From Rhizobium mongolense subsp. loessense (lineage in GTDB: Bacteria; Pseudomonadota; Alphaproteobacteria; Rhizobiales; Rhizobiaceae), in contig NZ_FMTM01000002.1 in the NCBI RefSeq assembly GCF_900099775.1, forward strand, positions 310,001 through 374,000: a stretch of DNA of 64,000 nucleotides, in the 5' to 3' direction. The position numbers were made by a program, and so were the translations under genes. The notes below the pieces were generated by a model that worked only from the letters and a program-made list of their open reading frames with translations, did no database searches and was not told the DNA's origin. Position 1 is the stretch's first letter. Every line of letters begins with the position of its first letter. Shown in pieces: positions 7,862 to 15,550 of this stretch.

Positions 7862-8206
7862 GTAGCATGCGGGTCGACGACGTTTGCGGCGGAGGTCGAC
7901 AGCAGGCAGCAACAAGATGAAGAGATTCGGTACGGATAGGCAACATGGGATTGGATTTAGGGACCATGTCATGCGCTGACTGATTGCGTTATCCACCGGT
8001 TATCCACAGCTTGCCCACCGCGACGGCGGCTACGACCGCAGCAACTTCAATGACATTTGCGTGACGGCAATCACAACACAGAATTGCTATGTGACCGTTG
8101 GATGACACCATGCATTTGTTTGTCGGCCTCGATACAAACCGAGGGGCCGCCGCGATAGATTCAGCCTCTCTCTCGAGCGCGTGGCGGCGGACGCTCGGAG
8201 GCGGAG

Positions 8207-8243
8207 GGCGGTGGGCAAACATGAGGGCCCACCGCCTTCTTTT
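8207..8243 (+). terminator. Strong orphan plus-strand terminator
   Basis: GGCGGTGGGC (8207-8216) and GCCCACCGCC (8227-8236) form a 10-bp stem and are followed by TTCTTTT. No plus-strand gene precedes it within 700 bp, so it may be the 3' end of a small RNA. Confidence 0.65.
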
Positions 8244-8276
8244 CAACCGAGGGTCGCTCGTCTGGATCCGCCCAGC

Positions 8277-9128
8277 TCACGTGGGGAGTCTGACAATTCC
8301 ATATGGATTGAACTTGAACTCATCCGCCTCGTACGTTGAATCAAAGGAAAGTGTTGCATGACGTGTCGTAAGTGTCGGCTCGAGCCCCCACTTCGCGATC
8401 TCGTCAGCCACCGCATCCATCGTGGCGACAGCCTGCCTTTCATTGCCAACCGATTCCGGCACATACACCTCCGGCAGCCCCACGAGATGAAAACCGACAC
8501 TCTCAAAATATCCCAGAGCTGATAGCGGGCGTTTCGCAAAAGCCAGCCGTCCGACCCGCTGTTGAGCCAAAAGGTCGCCGGCCTTGAGCGCTTCGGCTCC
8601 TTGGCGTATCAGTTCTCTCCATCGATCAAGCCCATGGGCGACGCCAGCGCTTTCTCCCTTTACGGCGACCGACCCCGCGCCGATCAACCGTTCGACAAGA
8701 CGCAGGGCAGCCATCGTGACCCTCACTGTCTCCACCTGGATCATGCGCGGCCCAGGGACATAGAGCACGGATTGGTGATTGGCGACGGCTTCCTCGTCTG
8801 CCGGATTCCACGCTTTAGGTTCGACCCGATCCCAGCACACGGCGAATGACTGCTCCATATGATCATCCGGCTCGGTCTGAGAATAGTCCACGGCGACGCT
8901 GAACCCCGTGCCGAAGTCACGGATTGCTTGCGATGCCGCACGGGACAAAGGCGTCAGGTCGCGCTCCTGGGCGAGAAAACAGAGAACATGCCGGGGCGTT
9001 GCCGACGATCCTTTCGCCTCGGTCTGCGTCATTGTGTCCCCGTCAGACGAATCTCGACCGGATTGCTGCGCCAATGACGGCTTCCAGCCGATCACGGTCC
9101 ACATCGATGCCAAAAGCACGCGACGCAT
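8277..9128 (-). CDS. Protein of unknown function, 283 aa, possibly exported
   Basis: I do not recognise the family with certainty. The start at 9128 gives MRRVLLASMWTVIGWKPSLAQQ, a plausible signal peptide. The mature part is soluble, without cysteine clusters or membrane segments. Notable stretches are RHVLCFLAQERDLTPLSRA, VLYVPGPRMIQ, GSVAVKGESAGVAHGLDRW and LPEVYVPES. The pattern AVKGESAGVAHGxxRW recalls DUF4261-like proteins, but I cannot test it. It follows the homocysteine methyltransferase gene by 90 bp on the same strand and may be the last gene of that operon. Confidence 0.6.
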   Translation of the reverse strand: MRRVLLASMWTVIGWKPSLAQQSGRDSSDGDTMTQTEAKGSSATPRHVLCFLAQERDLTPLSRAASQAIRDFGTGFSVAVDYSQTEPDDHMEQSFAVCWDRVEPKAWNPADEEAVANHQSVLYVPGPRMIQVETVRVTMAALRLVERLIGAGSVAVKGESAGVAHGLDRWRELIRQGAEALKAGDLLAQQRVGRLAFAKRPLSALGYFESVGFHLVGLPEVYVPESVGNERQAVATMDAVADEIAKWGLEPTLTTRHATLSFDSTYEADEFKFNPYGIVRLPT

Positions 9129-9218
9129 AAGATTCAAGGCATAGGCATCCTGATCGGCCGTACACTGATCACGGCTCGGCCGAAACCTGCGGCACAAACG
9201 CGGCTTTGCAGCATTCGC

Positions 9219-10136
9219 TCATGCAGCTTCACCCGCCAGGGTCTGCTTAAGGCGATGGATATGCCTGGCACCAATGCCGCAACAACCGCCTATTATTGTT
9301 GCACCGGCCTCCGCCCAAGAGCAGGCAAAGCGCGAATAGCTATCATCGTTCAGATCGGTGCGGGTAGCATGGAGGCTTTCATTCGCGCCGGCATCATTTT
9401 GCTCCCCTTCGAAAGCATTGGCGTAGACCCCGATCTCTACCGTGGAGCCGCTATTCTTGAATGCACGAGATGCTGTTTCAACCGCCGTCCGCATGACTTC
9501 TGGCTTGCTGCAGTTGAACAAGAGCGCCTGCGCGCCGGACGAGGCGGCCCAATTCGCCGCATCGTCGACCCGCTCGCCGGAACGCAGCTTCGGTTCACCT
9601 CCTCTTACCTGTGCCTCGTCATCGGCCAGCGTGAACGAGATCCAGAACGGCTTCCTGTTTGCGGCAACTGCAGTGCGCACAGCCTCGCCCTCGGCGATCA
9701 GGCTGAGGGTTTCCCCGAGCCACAGATCCACAAAGGGGCTGAGCTGTTCAACTAGCACCTTGAGATAGTCCTGGACCCGCAAAGGATCAAAGTTTTGGGG
9801 TTCGTAGGACCCGAAGATTGGCGGCAGCGAACCAGCAACCAGAACTTTCCGATCCTTGACGGCATCGGCGGCTTTGCGTGCCAATTGGCCTGAGCGCGCG
9901 ATTAGCGCCGCCCCTTCCTTCTGAAACCGCTCCTCGCCGATGTGGAAAGGCACCAGCGCATAGCTGTTGGTGGTGACGACGTCCGAGCCGGCGGCGATGA
10001 ATTCCTCGTGGACCTTTCGGACTATGTCTGGCGAATTGACTAGCGCCAGCGCAGACCATTCCGGCTGCTTCAGTTCGGCACCGAGGCGCAGGAGTTCGCG
10101 GCTCATGCCGCCATCGAGAATGCACAGTCTGCTCAT
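9219..10136 (-). CDS. Homocysteine S-methyltransferase family protein, 305 aa
   Basis: The TIM barrel starts CILDGGMSRELLRLGAEL. The zinc ligands of the MmuM/BHMT-type domain are in LLFNCSKPEVM (about residue 209) and IIGGCCGIGARHI near the C terminus. TNSYALVPFHIG fits the substrate region. Such enzymes transfer a methyl group from S-methylmethionine or a similar donor to homocysteine, yielding methionine. The start at 10136 is chosen because the conserved domain begins within a few residues. It lies 195 bp downstream of a polar amino-acid ABC transporter on the same strand, suggesting that the imported compound is the methyl donor. Confidence 0.82.
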   Translation of the reverse strand: MSRLCILDGGMSRELLRLGAELKQPEWSALALVNSPDIVRKVHEEFIAAGSDVVTTNSYALVPFHIGEERFQKEGAALIARSGQLARKAADAVKDRKVLVAGSLPPIFGSYEPQNFDPLRVQDYLKVLVEQLSPFVDLWLGETLSLIAEGEAVRTAVAANRKPFWISFTLADDEAQVRGGEPKLRSGERVDDAANWAASSGAQALLFNCSKPEVMRTAVETASRAFKNSGSTVEIGVYANAFEGEQNDAGANESLHATRTDLNDDSYSRFACSWAEAGATIIGGCCGIGARHIHRLKQTLAGEAA

Positions 10137-10331
10137 GGATAGGTCTCCGTAAGGGAATGGAATCAAAGCCGGCAGCAAAGCCAGGCCGCAGTTGGCGATG
10201 ATGTCGTCCGCAGCGAGCCGATCGACAACCGAAAGCGTCTCTGGCGGATGGCCTTAAGCACTCATTTCTGCCAGCACGGCGAAACAGTCCGGAAAGGTGT
10301 GGCGTCATGACCGTTCGTTTCCCCGTTGGCG

Positions 10332-11021
10332 TTAGCGTCGCGATGGCACCTGCGCCTCGAGGAGGCGGAAGGCGCGAGCGATGATTGCCGTGAGCATCAG
10401 ATAGAAGACGGTAACGACGATCAGCGGCTCATAAACGAGCAGCGTATCCTGGCGCACCTTGCTCGCTACCGCGTAGAGATCCATCACTGTGACGGTGAAT
10501 GCGAGCGGCGTCGCTTTGAGCTGCATGACGATTTCGCCGCCGATTGTCGGCAATGCGATGCGAATGGCCCGGGGCAGCCATATGCGCCGGATCAGCGTGA
10601 AGGGCCGCATGCCGAAGGATCGGCCCGCTTCCAACTCACCCTTGGGCACTGCGAGCAGCGCGCCGCGCAGCACTTGCGCCTCGTAGGCGGCATAGTTTAG
10701 CGTAAAGCTCACGGCCGCGAAGAAGAAGCCCTCACGCAGGATGGGCCAGAACAGGCTCTGGCGCAGGCCTGGGATCATGGGCAGCAGCGAACCGACGCCG
10801 TAATAGAAAAGCCAGAGCTGGATGAGCAGGGGCGTGCCGCGGAAGAAGGTGCAGTAGCCGCGAGCGAGATATTGCGCCAGCGGGCCGCCGCTCACCTGTG
10901 CGAAGGCGAGGCCGATCGCCAGGACGAATCCGAAGACGACCGAGATCACCAGCAGCAGCACCGTCTGCGCGGCGCCCGCCAACAGAAGCGACCAATAGGA
11001 GGCTATCCACGAGAAGGTCAT
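10332..11021 (-). CDS. Polar amino-acid ABC transporter permease, 229 aa
   Basis: A HisM/GlnP-type inner-membrane permease with about five transmembrane segments. The permease-ATPase coupling (EAA) loop reads RGALLAVPKGELEAGRSFGM near residues 133-152. The N terminus, MTFSWIASYWSLLLAGAAQTV, is the classic start of this family. The gene begins 11 bp after the stop of the partner permease, so the two are translationally close and probably form a heterodimer. The start at 11021 fits the family length; the longer frame is not homologous. Confidence 0.9.
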   Translation of the reverse strand: MTFSWIASYWSLLLAGAAQTVLLLVISVVFGFVLAIGLAFAQVSGGPLAQYLARGYCTFFRGTPLLIQLWLFYYGVGSLLPMIPGLRQSLFWPILREGFFFAAVSFTLNYAAYEAQVLRGALLAVPKGELEAGRSFGMRPFTLIRRIWLPRAIRIALPTIGGEIVMQLKATPLAFTVTVMDLYAVASKVRQDTLLVYEPLIVVTVFYLMLTAIIARAFRLLEAQVPSRR

Positions 11022-11032
11022 GCCTGTGCTCC

Positions 11033-11758
11033 TTAGGCAGGCTTCGGCTGTCCGCGCCGCACATGGCGCTCGATCAGGTTGAAGACGATATTGGAGACGA
11101 GCGTGAGGGCGAGATAGAGAAGGGCAGATGCGAGGAAAAAAGTGAAATAATGCTTGGTGCTCGCGCCAGCCAGGCGAGTGGCGAGCGCCAGTTCCTGATA
11201 GCCGACGACGGCAACCAGCGCGCTGTCCTTGGTGACCGACATCCACAGATTGGCAAGGCCCGGGAGGGCATTTGGCAATAATGCCGGCAGAATGATCCGG
11301 CGGAAACGCAGCATCGGCCCCATGCCGAATGCTTTCGCCGCATCGATCTGACCAACGGGGATGGCGAGGATCGCGCCACGCAGAACTTCCGTCATATAGG
11401 CTCCCTGCACGAAGCCGAGCACGACGACGGCAACGACGAAGCCGTTCACTTCGATCGCAGGCAGCTTGAGCCCGGCCAAAAGCCGGTTGAGGCCGTCCAT
11501 TCCTGCATAGTAGAGCCCAGCGATCAAGATCAGTTCCGGAATGGCGCGGATAGCTGTCGTATAGACTTTGAGCAGCAGGCCGAGCGGCCTGTTGCCAGAA
11601 AGCTTGCCAAGCGCACCTCCCGTCCCGAGCAAGATGCCGATCAGGAAAGCGCCAGCAGAGATGGCAATCGTGGAGGCGGCACCGACAAGCAGGGTTCCAC
11701 CCCATCCGGGCGGATAGGGGGAGAGCAGGTCTAATATGCCTCGTGGTTCGGTTGCCAT
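11033..11758 (-). CDS. Polar amino-acid ABC transporter permease, 241 aa
   Basis: This is the HisQ-type partner of the next permease. WGGTLLVGAASTIAISAGAF marks the first membrane segment, and RAIPELILIAGLYYAG and the coupling loop RGAILAIPVGQIDAAKAFGM are family motifs. It follows the binding-protein gene by 25 bp in the order ATPase, binding protein, permease, permease. The ATG at 11758 begins the conserved region; an upstream extension of 38 residues is rich in Pro/Ser and looks non-coding. Confidence 0.9.
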   Translation of the reverse strand: MATEPRGILDLLSPYPPGWGGTLLVGAASTIAISAGAFLIGILLGTGGALGKLSGNRPLGLLLKVYTTAIRAIPELILIAGLYYAGMDGLNRLLAGLKLPAIEVNGFVVAVVVLGFVQGAYMTEVLRGAILAIPVGQIDAAKAFGMGPMLRFRRIILPALLPNALPGLANLWMSVTKDSALVAVVGYQELALATRLAGASTKHYFTFFLASALLYLALTLVSNIVFNLIERHVRRGQPKPA

Positions 11759-11783
11759 CGTCCGATCGGGTCCGGGATCGGGG

Positions 11784-12557
11784 TCAGTTCGTACCGTAGA
11801 TGTCGAAGGCGAAATATTTCTTGGTGATTTCACCGTACTTGCCGCTGGCGCGCACGGCAGCGATCGCAGCATTCAGCTTTGCCTTGAGCTCGGAATCTTC
11901 CTTTCGCAAGCCGCCGGAAACGCCGGCTCCGAGAATCTCCTTGTCGTCGGCGACGTCACCCATCTTGACGCAGCAATCCTTGCCGGCGTCGCTTTTCAGG
12001 AATGCATCAAGGGCAAGCGAGTCGCCGAACACATAGTCGATGCGGCCGGCGGCAAGATCCTGGAACGCCTCGTCCAGAGTCTGATAGGTCTTCTCGTCAG
12101 CCACATCAGCGAAATACTTCTTGTAGTATTCCGATTGGATGGTCGAGACCTGAATGCCGATGGTCTTGTCCTTCACGTCGTTGGCCGTCGCGCCCAGGTT
12201 CTGGTCCTTTGGGCCGATCAAAGTACTCGGCGTGTTGTAATACCTGTCGGTGAAGTCGATGACCTTCGAACGCTCTGCGGTGTTTGACATCGACGACCAG
12301 ACGACGTCGAACTTCTTGCTCTGCAGCGCCGGAATGAGCCCATCCCAGGAGACCTCGACAATCGAGCATTTCTCCTTCATCTGCTCGCACACGGCGTTCA
12401 TCAGGTCGATTTCCCAGCCCTGCCACTCACCGGAGGCATCCTTGGCAAAAAAGGGGGGATACGATTCGTTCATGATGCCAAAACGGACTTCAGCCTGAGC
12501 CGTGATGGCAGTAGTGGCAAGCGTGGCGCCGGCGAGCAGCAGGGGGAGCAGTTTCAT
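11784..12557 (-). CDS. Periplasmic polar amino-acid binding protein, 257 aa
   Basis: A family 3 solute-binding protein. The signal peptide MKLLPLLLAGATLATTAITAQA is cut before EVRFGIMNESYPPFF. WQGWEIDLMNAVCEQM, KFDVVWSSMSNTAERSKVIDF and the ATAND-VKDKTIGIQVST segment match the ligand-binding core; the Arg in ERSKVIDF normally contacts the amino-acid carboxylate. A Cys pair (DCC) near residue 196 is unusual. It is the second gene of an ABC operon with a homocysteine S-methyltransferase, so S-methylmethionine or a methionine relative is a candidate ligand. That is inference only. Confidence 0.9.
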   Translation of the reverse strand: MKLLPLLLAGATLATTAITAQAEVRFGIMNESYPPFFAKDASGEWQGWEIDLMNAVCEQMKEKCSIVEVSWDGLIPALQSKKFDVVWSSMSNTAERSKVIDFTDRYYNTPSTLIGPKDQNLGATANDVKDKTIGIQVSTIQSEYYKKYFADVADEKTYQTLDEAFQDLAAGRIDYVFGDSLALDAFLKSDAGKDCCVKMGDVADDKEILGAGVSGGLRKEDSELKAKLNAAIAAVRASGKYGEITKKYFAFDIYGTN

Positions 12558-12601
12558 TCGTGGATTTCTCCTGTTGGGGGTATTTGTGAATAATCAGCGG
12601 A

Positions 12602-13384
12602 TCAATGATGGGCGAGCATGCCGGTAAATTCCCGGCAACGGGCACTGAGTGGGGCGTCGAAGATCTGCCGAGGCGATCCCTCCTCCTCGATCAGGCCCTG
12701 ATGCAGGAAGAGAACATGGCTTGAGACGTCGCGGGCAAAGCGCATCTCATGGGTGACAATCAGCATTGTGCGGCCCTCCTCGGCGAGCTCGCGGATCACC
12801 TTGAGCACCTCTGCGACCAGCTCGGGATCGAGCGCCGAGGTCGGCTCATCGAAGAGCATGACGGCCGGATCGACACAAAGCGCCCGGGCAATGGCTGCCC
12901 GTTGCTGCTGGCCGCCGGAAAGAAAGGCGGGGTACGCGTCGCGCTTTTCGTAGAGTCCAACCTTATTGAGGAGAGCGTCCGCCTTCTCGACGGCCTCGCG
13001 GCGAGCATATCCCAGCACATGGACCGGTGCTTCGATGACGTTCTCAAGCACCGTTCGATGGGCCCAGAGATTGAAGTTCTGGAAAACCATGCCGAGGCCG
13101 GTGCGCAGTCGCTCGATCTGCCGCCAGTTCACCGGCTGCATCTGCCCGCTGCGGCTGCGTTTCAGTGCGACTTCCTCGCCATTTACGACAATGCGGCCCC
13201 GATCGGGGATCTCGAGCAGATTGATGCAGCGCAGGAATGTGCTCTTCCCGGAGCCCGACGAACCGATGATCGAAATCACGTCGCCTTTACGGGCCGTCGT
13301 CGAAATGCCCTTGAGGACTTCATGTGGTCCAAAGCTCTTGTGAAGATCATCCACACGAAGTGCCTGGAGAGACGTTTTTGTCAT
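12602..13384 (-). CDS. Polar amino-acid ABC transporter ATPase, 260 aa
   Basis: A HisP/GlnQ-type nucleotide-binding subunit. Walker A is GSSGSGKST (about residue 42), the Q-loop is MVFQNFNLW, the signature is LSGGQQQRAAIARAL, Walker B is VMLFDEPTSALD and the switch His is in IVTHE. The start at 13384 (MTKTSLQALRV) is chosen since the domain begins there and 27 extra upstream residues have no homology. It is the first gene of the operon; two palindromic sites lie just upstream, between it and a divergent Lrp-type gene. Confidence 0.92.
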   Translation of the reverse strand: MTKTSLQALRVDDLHKSFGPHEVLKGISTTARKGDVISIIGSSGSGKSTFLRCINLLEIPDRGRIVVNGEEVALKRSRSGQMQPVNWRQIERLRTGLGMVFQNFNLWAHRTVLENVIEAPVHVLGYARREAVEKADALLNKVGLYEKRDAYPAFLSGGQQQRAAIARALCVDPAVMLFDEPTSALDPELVAEVLKVIRELAEEGRTMLIVTHEMRFARDVSSHVLFLHQGLIEEEGSPRQIFDAPLSARCREFTGMLAHH

Positions 13385-13436
13385 GGGCGGTACCGGTTCA
13401 AATAGCGTTCGGAGAATATCGCGAATAGCTGCGGTT

Positions 13437-13475
13437 TTTGCGCGCAAATTCTGATTGTTTTGCATTAATTATGCA
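13437..13475. promoter_or_regulatory. Paired palindromes, probable Lrp-type operators
   Basis: TTTGCGCGCAAA (13437-13448) is a perfect 12-bp palindrome. TGCATTAATTATGCA (13461-13475) is a near-perfect one, its centre 25-26 bp further on. Both lie between the ABC operon and the divergent Lrp-type gene, where an Lrp-family octamer would be expected to bind several spaced sites. Confidence 0.6.
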
Positions 13476-13554
13476 GAAATCTGTTTCTGATGCGTTTAAT
13501 ATGACAGAATGCCGGTATCGACGGGTAATTTCGCCGCCGGAGGCGGAGGAGCAC

Positions 13555-14040
13555 ATGGAAAGATTAGATGGCTTTGACCGCGATATTCTCGATATCATTC
13601 AGCGCAATTGTCAGCTGACGGCGGAAACCATCGCCGAAAAGGTCGGGCTTTCGACCTCGGCGGTGCAGAGGCGGCTGAAACGCCTGCGCGATGACGGCAT
13701 CATCAAGGCAGAAGTTGCCGTCGTCGATCGCAAGGCGACGGGTACGCCGATGGTGTTCATCGCCGGATTGGAGATCGAGCGTGACAACTACGATGCGCTA
13801 GCGAAGTTCCGCCTTTGGGCGGAAAAGCAGGATCACATCCAGCAAGTTTACTATGTTACCGGAGCGGTGGACTTGATCACCATTATCACGGCCCGCGACG
13901 TCGAGCATTATGACGACATCGCGGCCCTGATCATGAAAGAAAACCCGCAGATCCGGCGCATGCACACGAATGTAGTGCTCAAGGACGTCAAGTTAGGTCT
14001 ACTGGTTCCGCTGAACGCTGGCGATGACCCCAACAGATGA
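13555..14040 (+). CDS. Lrp/AsnC-family transcription regulator, 161 aa
   Basis: An N-terminal winged helix (FDRDILDIIQRNCQLTAETIAEKVGLSTSAVQRRLKRL, about residues 7-45) is followed by the RAM/AsnC ligand-binding domain (about 70-150), with VYYVTGAVDLITIITARD at its centre. The ATG at 13555 follows GGAGGCGGAGGAG, an excellent ribosome site, and sets the standard family length. It is divergent from the amino-acid ABC operon. By analogy with PutR/BdkR-type rhizobial regulators it probably activates that operon in response to the imported amino acid. Confidence 0.9.
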   Translation: MERLDGFDRDILDIIQRNCQLTAETIAEKVGLSTSAVQRRLKRLRDDGIIKAEVAVVDRKATGTPMVFIAGLEIERDNYDALAKFRLWAEKQDHIQQVYYVTGAVDLITIITARDVEHYDDIAALIMKENPQIRRMHTNVVLKDVKLGLLVPLNAGDDPNR

Positions 14041-14324
14041 GTGCGCGCTGCTCATGCTTCTTTGGCCGCATCGGGAAAGTCTCCGCACGGCCTGTCAGGC
14101 GGCCCGAAAGCAGCCTATTTCGACCGTCCCATCGGCGTCGAGAGGGATGCACGAACCGTCCCAGACGCAGGCTGCGCCAGGAAATCCACCGCGATGCAAC
14201 GCAAGCGATTAGGTGTCGTCACTGATGCAGCTTCTCTTTGTGCCCGGAATACGGGATCGCGACGCAGCGGCGCGCTCGTCAAGCGAGGATATTATTTCGT
14301 CCGCTATTACGCAGCAGAGATTCC

Positions 14325-15101
14325 TTACTTCATTGCCGCGTCGAGTTTCTCCTTCCATCCACCGCTTTCCAGTTGCTTGCGCATGAAAGCGTCCACCGCC
14401 GCCTTCAAGGCGGGATCTTCGCGCAGCAGATAGGCATTTTGGAAATGCGTGAACGGCTCCTTGACGGCGACCGGGCACAAGACGCTGGCATGCAGCTTGG
14501 ACTGCAGGTCTACCTCCACGCCGTCCGTGACCATCACATCGGCCCTGCCCGACGCAATCTGGTCAAAAATTGTCTTGTTGTCCGGAAATACCTCGATCGA
14601 CGCCTTATCGAAATGCTCGTGAGCGAATTTGTCGTTGGTCCCGCCCGGATTGACGATCACCCGCACGGAGGGCTGGTCGATCGCATCAAGCGTGGTATAT
14701 TTTTCCTTGTCCTCGCAGCGGGCAATCGGTCGCTTGCCGTCGGTCACATTGGGCACTGAGAAGTCGCCCACTTCGTCACGAGCGGCGTTTACGGTAATGC
14801 CGCCGAGTGCGATGTCGAACTTGCTGGCCTTGAAATCGTCCAACATCGTTTTCCAGGTCGTGGCAACGAAATCCGCCTTAACACCGAGATCGGCGGCAAG
14901 ATCCTTGGCCATGGTGATGTCGGCACCCGTGAGGGTGCCATCAGCGGCCTTGTAGCTGAAGGGCTTGTAGTCACCCGTCGTTCCTATCTTGATCACGCCA
15001 GCCTTCTTGATTTGCGATAAAGCGTCATCCGCCGCGAAGGTCAGCGCCGATGTCAGGCTCCACGACACCACCAAGGTGGCCGCAAAACAGGTTCGCTTCA
15101 T
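14325..15101 (-). CDS. pheC: PheC-like cyclohexadienyl (arogenate/prephenate) dehydratase, 258 aa, periplasmic
   Basis: The protein has a signal peptide (residues 1-23) and the fold of an amino-acid binding protein, but it carries the segments of Pseudomonas PheC: GTTGDYKPFSY, FDIALGGITVN, VRVIVNPGGTNDKFA, FPDNKTIFDQI and VTDGVEVDLQSKLH. The Glu in the last motif corresponds, as I recall, to the catalytic acid that separates the enzyme from true binding proteins. It would convert prephenate or arogenate to phenylpyruvate or phenylalanine in the periplasm. There is no adjacent permease or ATPase on the same strand, which favours the enzyme reading. An arginine or lysine binding protein is the alternative. 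Confidence 0.75.
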   Translation of the reverse strand: MKRTCFAATLVVSWSLTSALTFAADDALSQIKKAGVIKIGTTGDYKPFSYKAADGTLTGADITMAKDLAADLGVKADFVATTWKTMLDDFKASKFDIALGGITVNAARDEVGDFSVPNVTDGKRPIARCEDKEKYTTLDAIDQPSVRVIVNPGGTNDKFAHEHFDKASIEVFPDNKTIFDQIASGRADVMVTDGVEVDLQSKLHASVLCPVAVKEPFTHFQNAYLLREDPALKAAVDAFMRKQLESGGWKEKLDAAMK

Positions 15102-15550
15102 GGTTCCTCTCTATAGGGATGTTCGGTTGTTGCAGCGGGATTGCCGGTTCGTCGCGCGAGATTACTGACGCAGCCAGGGTTTGTCACTCCCTGAGCCTGC
15201 ACGAGCTGGCGCGACCAAGAGATTCCAGTTTCAGTGAGAAATTGCAGCGGAAAGTCCGCTTTGCCGCCAAGAACCAACAATTCTTCGCCTGGAAAGGAGA
15301 AGGGCGGTTAAGCGAGCATTTATAGGACCACTGCCTTTTTGGTCACTGTTCCGATCGGTTGAACGCATGCGAAGATAGCTCCCCGCAAATATCATACTGT
15401 TTGTGATATTGTTATTACCGCTTGTTACATTCCGCCTCCTATGTCATTCTGCGGTTTAAAACCGGGCGCGCGAATAGCCAGCGCGCCCGGGGCTTGACTT
15501 TCGACAGGATGGCGGCGTTCCGTTCGACCATCGATATGGGGAAATCTTGG
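15102..15550. other. Divergent promoter region of pheC and the aldolase gene
   Basis: This 449-bp stretch has no convincing gene. The right half holds a palindrome (15388-15410) suited to control the rightward aldolase gene. Confidence 0.5.
15388..15410. promoter_or_regulatory. Operator-like inverted repeat upstream of the aldolase gene
   Basis: AATATCA (15388-15394) and TGATATT (15404-15410) are perfect 7-bp arms with a 9-bp spacer, followed by GTTATTAC. It lies about 140 bp before the aldolase start. The DeoR-type protein at 19986 is the nearest candidate regulator. Confidence 0.5.

Larger units (their letters stand above)
7465..8276. other. Non-coding stretch with hairpins and two DnaA-box-like sites
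   Basis: No convincing protein gene is visible in these 812 bp. It holds a minus-strand hairpin (7827-7861), two tandem DnaA-box-like 9-mers (7989-7997 TTATCCACC and 8000-8008 TTATCCACA), and a strong plus-strand terminator (8207-8243) that has no matching gene upstream. The last point suggests an unannotated plus-strand small RNA starting after about 8080. Confidence 0.5.

Noticed and set aside
7989..8008. Two DnaA-box-like 9-mers as part of a replication origin
   Set aside because: Only two sites, no AT-rich unwinding region, no repABC or dnaA gene nearby, and such 9-mers occur by chance.
14041..14324. Possible enzyme fragment (frame with GGPKAAYFDRPIGVERDA)
   Set aside because: The stretch looks mildly coding-like but is too short and unanchored to name a parent gene.
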